Assembly (NCBI RefSeq): GCF_003469185.1 | Contig: NZ_QSIL01000008.1 | Coordinates: forward strand, 62,001 to 126,000 | Origin: Collinsella sp. AM34-10 | GTDB taxonomy: Bacteria > Actinomycetota > Coriobacteriia > Coriobacteriales > Coriobacteriaceae | Direction: 5' to 3' | DNA: 64,000 nt | In this document: positions 58,867 through 64,000 of the stretch, piece after piece | Numbering within the stretch: the first letter of the stretch is position 1 | Layout of the letters: each line of letters starts with the position of its first letter | Program-made: the position numbers and the translations under genes | The notes under the pieces: generated by a model | Told to the model about the DNA's origin: nothing | Seen by the model: the letters and a program-made list of their open reading frames with translations, nothing else | The model's database searches: none

Positions 58867-61005
58867 CTATTTGTCGTCGTCGGCGTCGGCATCGGCGTTG
58901 ACGGCATGGTCATCGCCAGCGCCATCGGATGCCACTTCGGCATCCTCCTGCATGGCCGCCTGCGCAAAAGCCGCGGCATCAGCCGCCAGCTCCTCCTCGC
59001 TCATACGAGGCGCGCGCTTTTTGGTCGGCATACCGGCCGCCTTGGCATTGCGCTCCTCCTTGGCCGCCAGGATATCGCCCTCGCGCTCAAGGTAGGCATC
59101 CCACTCGTTGTCGAGCAGGGCATTCACGGCGTCGCCTTCGACGGTCTCGCGCTCAAGCAGCACCTTCGCCATCAGATCGAGTTGATCGCGACGGGCATCC
59201 AGAATCTCGACCGCAAGGCGATGGGCTTCGCGCATGATGCGCTGAACCTCGATATCGATGCGGCGTGCCGTCTCCTCGGAGTAATCCTGGTGATCGGCGT
59301 AATCACGACCAAGGAACACCTGATGCTGTGCCTCGCCAAACACCTGCGTGCCCAGCTCCTCGCTCATGCCCAAACGCGTAACCATCTCGCGTGCCATCTT
59401 GGTCGCGCGCTCCAGGTCGTTGCTCGCGCCCGACGTGATGTCATCGCACATGAGCTCCTCGGCAACGCGGCCGCCCAAGAACACGGCAAGCTCGTCGAGC
59501 ATCTCGTTCTTGGTCTTGAGGAAGTGATCCTCCTGCGGAAGCTGCAACGTGTAGCCCAGAGCCTGGCCGCGGCTGACGATCGAAATCTTATGAACCGGAT
59601 CGGAGTGCTCCAAGATGTGACCCACCAAAGCGTGACCGCTCTCATGATAGGCAATCGTGGTGCGCTCGGCCTCGGTCATCACGCGACCCTTGCGTTGCGG
59701 TCCGGCAATCACGCGCTCCATCGACTCCTCGACCTCGTCCATCGAGATCACGGAACGATGGCGGCGAGCGGCCAGCAGCGCAGATTCGTTGAGCAGGTTT
59801 GCCAGATCGGCACCGGTAAAGCCAACGGTCATCTGGGCGAGCTTCTCAAACTTAACGTCCTCGTCCATCGGCTTATTCTCGGCATGTACGCGCAAGATCT
59901 GCTCGCGACCCTTTACGTCCGGACGGTCGACCGTGACCTGACGATCAAAACGACCGGGGCGCAGCAATGCCGGATCCAGAATATCGGGGCGATTGGTTGC
60001 GGCGATCAGGATGACCGACTCGCTTTCCTCAAAACCGTCCATCTCGACCAGCAGCTGGTTGAGCGTCTGCTCGCGCTCGTCGTGACCGCCGCCTAGGCCG
60101 GCTCCGCGCTGACGTCCCACGGCATCGATCTCGTCAATAAAGATGATCGACGGAGCCTGAGACTTGGCCTCCTTAAAGAGGTCGCGCACGCGGCTGGCGC
60201 CGACGCCCACGAACATCTCGACAAAGTCAGAGCCCGAGATGCTAAAGAACGGCACGCCTGCCTCGCCGGCAACGGCCTTAGCCAGCAGCGTCTTACCGGT
60301 ACCCGGAGGACCAACCAGCAAAACGCCGCGCGGAATCTTGGCACCCAGCTTGCGATAGCGGTCCGGATCGCTCAGGAAGTCGCGGATCTCCTCGAGCTCC
60401 TCGACGGCCTCGTCCACGCCGGCAACGTCCTCGAACTTTACCTTGGGACGCGTAGCCTCGTTAGTCTTGGCGTTGGTCTTGCCAAACTGCATGTTCCTGT
60501 TATTGGCGCCCATCATCTGGCGCATAAAGTAGAACATGATGGCGATCAGGGCGATCGTCGGCAGCACGCTCATCGCCAAGTCGCCCCAAAAATCGGGGTC
60601 GTTGGTGTTGACGATATACTTGGTGTCGGGGTGCTCCGCCATAAGCTCGGCAAGCGAATCGGAGCCGACATAGGTCGAGGAAAAGCTCTTGAGCTCGCTC
60701 GTATCGCCCTTGTCCTTTTTTGTCTTCCAGTAATGACCCGCCACGCTTCCGTCTTGAACCGTATAGGTCAAATCTTCGACGCGATCCTGCTTAATGGCGC
60801 TGACCATCTCGCTCGTCGCGAGCTTAACGGTATTGCTGGAGCTGGCAAAACCGGAGCCCATATTAAAGAAGGCATAGCCCAGAAGCGCGCAAGCCAAAAG
60901 AAAATACAGCCAGCCCGTACGCGTGGGCTTCTTGCCTCCGGGCATCCCCGGGATCTTAGGCTCCCGGGGAGTCTGGGAATTGTTGTCGTTACGGTCGTCG
61001 GGCAT
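58867..61005 (-). CDS. ftsH: ATP-dependent membrane zinc metalloprotease FtsH
   Basis: 712 residues. Two N-terminal membrane helices (about 31-50 and 145-165) flank a periplasmic segment. AAA+ domain: Walker [21 protein letters not shown], Walker [16 protein letters not shown], second region of homology [20 protein letters not shown]. Zinc site HESGH in [17 protein letters not shown], third ligand in the later helical region. The C-terminal tail is acidic ([12 protein letters not shown]). It degrades membrane and regulatory proteins. The ATG is 1 nt from the hpt stop codon, indicating coupled translation; the own ribosome site is weak. Confidence 0.96.
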   Translation of the reverse strand: MPDDRNDNNSQTPREPKIPGMPGGKKPTRTGWLYFLLACALLGYAFFNMGSGFASSSNTVKLATSEMVSAIKQDRVEDLTYTVQDGSVAGHYWKTKKDKGDTSELKSFSSTYVGSDSLAELMAEHPDTKYIVNTNDPDFWGDLAMSVLPTIALIAIMFYFMRQMMGANNRNMQFGKTNAKTNEATRPKVKFEDVAGVDEAVEELEEIRDFLSDPDRYRKLGAKIPRGVLLVGPPGTGKTLLAKAVAGEAGVPFFSISGSDFVEMFVGVGASRVRDLFKEAKSQAPSIIFIDEIDAVGRQRGAGLGGGHDEREQTLNQLLVEMDGFEESESVILIAATNRPDILDPALLRPGRFDRQVTVDRPDVKGREQILRVHAENKPMDEDVKFEKLAQMTVGFTGADLANLLNESALLAARRHRSVISMDEVEESMERVIAGPQRKGRVMTEAERTTIAYHESGHALVGHILEHSDPVHKISIVSRGQALGYTLQLPQEDHFLKTKNEMLDELAVFLGGRVAEELMCDDITSGASNDLERATKMAREMVTRLGMSEELGTQVFGEAQHQVFLGRDYADHQDYSEETARRIDIEVQRIMREAHRLAVEILDARRDQLDLMAKVLLERETVEGDAVNALLDNEWDAYLEREGDILAAKEERNAKAAGMPTKKRAPRMSEEELAADAAAFAQAAMQEDAEVASDGAGDDHAVNADADADDDK

Positions 61006-61006
61006 C

Positions 61007-61555
61007 TTACGAATAAACCTCCGGTTTCAAAATGCCCAGATACGGAAGGTTGCGATAGCGCTCGGCATAGTCGAGGCCGTAGCCCACCACAAAGGCATCG
61101 GGGCAATGGGTTCCAACATACTTGGGCGTGATGGCCGAGGTGCGGTCCTCAACGTCCTTCCACAGGAAGGCAGCGACCTCCAGCGAGGCGGGCTTGCGGC
61201 TCTCAAGGTTCTTCATCAGGTACTTGAGGGTCAGGCCCGAGTCCAGAATGTCCTCGACGATCAGCACGTCGCGACCACGGATGTCGATATCCAGGTCCTT
61301 AATGATACGCACGATGCCCGAAGACTTCACACCGTCGCCATAGCTCGAAACAGCCATGAAATCGATGTTGGTCGGCAGCTCGATCTTGCGCATCAGGTCG
61401 CCCATAAAGACAACGGCGCCGCGCAGGACCGCGATCAACACCAGATCCTTACCAGCGTAGTCGCGCGTAATCTCCTCGCCCAGGCGAGAAACGATACCTT
61501 CGATATCCTCCTGCGTAAACAGAACCTTCTCGATATCCGGATGTTGAGAAGCCAT
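61007..61555 (-). CDS. hpt: Hypoxanthine phosphoribosyltransferase
   Basis: 182 residues, the usual length. PRPP-binding motif VLIVEDILDSGLTLKYL, earlier LVLIAVLRGAVVFMGDLM, later AFVVGYGLDYAERYRNLPYLG. It converts hypoxanthine (or guanine) plus PRPP to IMP (or GMP) in purine salvage. The order tilS-hpt-ftsH is conserved in many Gram-positive bacteria, which supports all three calls. ATG 61555; a purine-rich AAGAAAGGG lies upstream. Confidence 0.95.
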   Translation of the reverse strand: MASQHPDIEKVLFTQEDIEGIVSRLGEEITRDYAGKDLVLIAVLRGAVVFMGDLMRKIELPTNIDFMAVSSYGDGVKSSGIVRIIKDLDIDIRGRDVLIVEDILDSGLTLKYLMKNLESRKPASLEVAAFLWKDVEDRTSAITPKYVGTHCPDAFVVGYGLDYAERYRNLPYLGILKPEVYS

Positions 61556-61703
61556 GACAACCCTTTCTTGTGCTTAATCGCCCACACACCGCCGTATGGA
61601 CGCGAACTACACATTCTAGCAGCGCACGGGGTATATTTTCCAGCCCGCGCATCATCAGCGCGGGAATACCGTCAACGCCGCACAGAAAAGCTGGTACGAG
61701 GGG

Positions 61704-63242
61704 CTAATCCGCGTCAACCACGCGAAACAGATAGGCCACACGCGTCGCCGCCGTGCACTTAAAGCGTTCGTCCGCGCGAACTCCGGCGACCCACACCACG
61801 GCACCTCCCGGCGCCGTCCTCACCATGGGCACGCCGGCGCGCTCGGAAACGGGAATGCGAGCCTCTCCTAGCAAGTCGGATACCTTCTTGCTTCGGCCAC
61901 TCATTCCTAACGGGCACATCACGTCTCCCGGTGCGGGACCGTCCACCCATAGGCGCGCCAATCGCGCCTCGGCAGGAATCTCGCCACGCGAGCCCGCCAG
62001 GATCCGCTCGCTATCGCTGTCGGCAAAACCCAGGGCAGCCGCGTCTACCAAAGCTGCCACTTCCCCGGCAGCCGCAAGCTCACGGGCGCGGCGCACGATA
62101 TCGCATCCCGGTTCAACGGCCATCGGCTCTGCGACCAGCATACGTCCCCCGCCCAACGACAAACGACCGGGTACGGTAACCCAGTCCGCGACCAGGCCCT
62201 CGCGAGCCACCGGAGCCTTAAACGCCAGCATGCCAAATTCGACGCGTGCGTCAATCCCCGCCGGAAGCGTGACCGAGCCTGCGCCCTCGGCAACGCAGGA
62301 AAGGACTCGCTCCACATGTCGCATCTCTGGACGAGCGTCCGGATCGATGCGTTTGATCGCCAGTCGCACGATGCGCCGCGCGATTACCACCTCGGCCGCA
62401 GCAAGGCGTCTGGCATCGAGCACTAGCGCACCCGCCGCCTCCTTGCGCAGGCAGCTTCGAAACGCCTGTGCCGACAGCTGGGATAGAAACGCATCTTCGT
62501 CACCCAAGATCTCACAGGCGGCGCCAATCGTCTTGCACACGCTCGCATTACGCTGTGCCACCACTGGCATTACCCGATGGCGCACGTAGTTTCGCAGATA
62601 CGAGATATCCTCATTGCTCTCGTCCTCACGCCACGGCTGACCATGTACCTGTAGATAGCCCACGAGCTCGCCATGAGTTAGGTCGAGCAAGGGGCGCACC
62701 ACGATATTCCTCCGGCGAGGAATGCTCGATAGGCCAGCGGGCCCTGAACCCTTAATCGCGTTCATCAAAAACGTTTCCGCGCGATCCGAAGACGTGTGCG
62801 CGGTGCAGATACGAGCCGCCGTTCGCGGTGCCCCCGTCTGGGCGCAGAGCTCGCGAACATACCTCCGCGCCGCGGCATAGCGCACCTCGCGGGCCGCGGC
62901 CTCAATATTGCCCGACTCCCCATCAAAAAAAGCGTGCTCCACGCACAGCGGTAAACCATATTTCGCGCAGAGCTCACGCACAAAGGCCTCGTCGCCATCG
63001 GACGCCTTGCCGCGCAGATGATGGTTTACATGCAGCACATGCAGGCGCTCGCGAGCAATGGGGGCAACACCGCGTCCGTCTTGGATATCCAGCTTTGATG
63101 TGCACGCCATAAGAAGCAGTGCCGTCGAGTCCGCGCCGCCTGATACCATGAGCACGACAGGAGCAGCCTGCTGCCTCGTCCGGGTCTCATCGACTGCCCC
63201 AGGCACGGCATGGTGTCCATAATGCTGAGATACCGTAGGCAT
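61704..63242 (-). CDS. tilS: tRNA(Ile)-lysidine synthase
   Basis: 512 residues. PP-loop VVLMVSGGADSTALLLMA (SGGxDS), then CTAHTSSDRAETFLMNAIKG and RNIVVRPLLDLTHGELVGYL and the N-terminal-domain motif EDESNEDISYLRNYVRHRVM. A C-terminal substrate-binding domain (about 400-500) with GRSKKVSDLLGEARIPVSERAG. It adds lysine to C34 of tRNA-Ile(CAU). AGGAGG 7 nt before the ATG. Upstream of hpt and ftsH on the same strand; a 148-nt gap before hpt contains no other gene. Confidence 0.93.
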   Translation of the reverse strand: MPTVSQHYGHHAVPGAVDETRTRQQAAPVVLMVSGGADSTALLLMACTSKLDIQDGRGVAPIARERLHVLHVNHHLRGKASDGDEAFVRELCAKYGLPLCVEHAFFDGESGNIEAAAREVRYAAARRYVRELCAQTGAPRTAARICTAHTSSDRAETFLMNAIKGSGPAGLSSIPRRRNIVVRPLLDLTHGELVGYLQVHGQPWREDESNEDISYLRNYVRHRVMPVVAQRNASVCKTIGAACEILGDEDAFLSQLSAQAFRSCLRKEAAGALVLDARRLAAAEVVIARRIVRLAIKRIDPDARPEMRHVERVLSCVAEGAGSVTLPAGIDARVEFGMLAFKAPVAREGLVADWVTVPGRLSLGGGRMLVAEPMAVEPGCDIVRRARELAAAGEVAALVDAAALGFADSDSERILAGSRGEIPAEARLARLWVDGPAPGDVMCPLGMSGRSKKVSDLLGEARIPVSERAGVPMVRTAPGGAVVWVAGVRADERFKCTAATRVAYLFRVVDAD

Positions 63243-63290
63243 TTGCTTCCTCCTCTATTCGTCCGCACCCATTGTATCCTTTGGAATCTT

Positions 63291-64000
63291 ATGTCTCGTC
63301 TGCACCTTCATATCCTCGGCAGTGGCTCTAAAGGCAACTGCGCACTCATCGAGGGCCCGCAGGGGCTCATTATGGTCGATGACGGACTGTCTCGCCGCGA
63401 AACGCTCAAACGCATGGCGGAACTCGGACTGTCGGTAGACGACGTGTACGCCCTTGTTGTCACCCATGAACACAGCGACCACATCAAGGGGCTTGAGGTA
63501 TGGTGCAAGCATTGGAATGGCCCAGTCTTTTCCAGCAGAGGAACGCTCACGTCCAAAGAAAGCCTCGCACATCTACCTGTCGAGGAATTCGACCCAGGTG
63601 ACGCCCTCTCTATTGCCGGAGTCCACATTCAAACATATTCGACATCCCACGACGTCGTTAATCCCGTCGGCTACCGGTTTGACGCTCAGGGTGATTCAAT
63701 TGGCTTTGCCACCGACACCGGCGAGTTGTCGAAGCATGCCATCGATACGCTCAAGGACTGTCGCATTCTCGCACTCGAAAGCAACCACGATGTAACCATG
63801 CTGCGTCAAGGCGACTATCCTCGCTTTCTTCAGGAACGTATCCTGTCTGTAAAAGGACATCTCTCCAACGATCAGGCCGCCGATGCCGCACGCGCGTTGG
63901 TAACCGATCGCACCGAGCAACTTATCGCGATGCACATTAGCCAAGACAACAATCGCCCAAGTCTGACCGTCAAAAGCTACGCAAGCTCCCTCGGCGCAAC
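63291..64000 (+). CDS. MBL-fold metallo-hydrolase, WalJ/YycJ type (partial, cut by window end)
   Basis: 236 codons open to the right edge from ATG 63291: MSRLHLHILGSGSKGNCALI, the metal motif VTHEHSDHIKGLEVW (HxHxDH), SFATDTGELS-like GFATDTGELSKHAID, and LESNHDVTMLRQGDYP with the later His in GHLSNDQAADAARAL. This is the YycJ/WalJ branch of the metallo-beta-lactamase fold, probably an exonuclease-like phosphodiesterase coordinated with cell-wall or DNA processes in other bacteria. The start codon has a weak ribosome site; a TATCCT box lies only 10 nt upstream, so a very short or absent leader is possible. Confidence 0.85.
   Translation, partial: MSRLHLHILGSGSKGNCALIEGPQGLIMVDDGLSRRETLKRMAELGLSVDDVYALVVTHEHSDHIKGLEVWCKHWNGPVFSSRGTLTSKESLAHLPVEEFDPGDALSIAGVHIQTYSTSHDVVNPVGYRFDAQGDSIGFATDTGELSKHAIDTLKDCRILALESNHDVTMLRQGDYPRFLQERILSVKGHLSNDQAADAARALVTDRTEQLIAMHISQDNNRPSLTVKSYASSLGA

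Overview
This is 64 kb of a GC-rich (roughly 60%) bacterial chromosome. Gene density is high, Shine-Dalgarno sites are strong, and ATG starts dominate with some GTG and one TTG. The gene set fits a gut actinobacterium of class Coriobacteriia, most likely Collinsella or a close relative: lipoteichoic-acid synthase-type sulfatase, actinobacterial EF-G2-like factor, flavin reductases, fructose-type PTS, LarE, KdpDE-like regulators with Kup. That assignment is inference from gene content. There is no prophage, CRISPR array, insertion sequence or plasmid replication gene, so this is core and metabolic-island chromosome rather than a mobile element.

Layout. 1-2.4 kb: the start of an MFS transporter, a divergent RpiR regulator and a HAD phosphatase, with an operator-rich intergenic region, plus a 49-residue membrane protein. 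2.6-5.2 kb: rlmKL-type rRNA methyltransferase. 5.3-10.0 kb: a potassium module read leftward (kup, small membrane protein, KdpD-like kinase lacking the sensor half, KdpE-like regulator). 10.2-14.7 kb: nitroreductase, LTA synthase-family protein, flavodoxin-like protein. 14.8-18.5 kb: heterodimeric ABC exporter. 18.9-21.7 kb: SRP RNA, a TadA/glycerate-kinase fusion, tRNA-Ser(UGA), TetR. 21.9-26 kb: LemA, IlvE, DedA, CysE. 26-30.3 kb: a MarR-controlled second heterodimeric exporter with duplicated operators. 30.4-35.7 kb: a 96-residue orphan, a nitroreductase, a membrane protein, a Fis-type regulator, YeiH, GntR. 35.9-41 kb: GlmS, LacI, HAD phosphatase, LarE. 41.4-48.8 kb: a six-gene sugar operon (PTS EIIBC, GatZ-like protein, small transaldolase/FSA, split transketolase, PTS EIIA) with a divergent LacI regulator. 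48.9-54.7 kb: anchored nuclease, EF-G2-like GTPase, amino-acid ABC importer. 55-64 kb: RlmD-like methyltransferase, PHP phosphatase, aminotransferase, ftsH-hpt-tilS cluster, and a truncated WalJ/YycJ-like hydrolase.

The most unusual signal is intergenic. At least five families of long, often perfect palindromes lie between genes. In one family a conserved core of about 70 nt carries completely different but perfectly self-complementary arms at two loci (23 bp at 13.6 kb, 35 bp at 54.8 kb). Other families share arms with compensatory changes, or a GGGACAG-type centre inside varying stems. They look like REP/RAYT-type or otherwise undescribed miniature palindromic elements, and no transposase for them is present here.

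Other points worth attention: the TadA-glycerate kinase fusion; the sugar operon of unknown substrate with interleaved inverted repeats after its first gene; the Kup-KdpDE linkage; a RlmL domain that has lost its catalytic motifs; and a Fis-type regulator with a broken Walker A motif.
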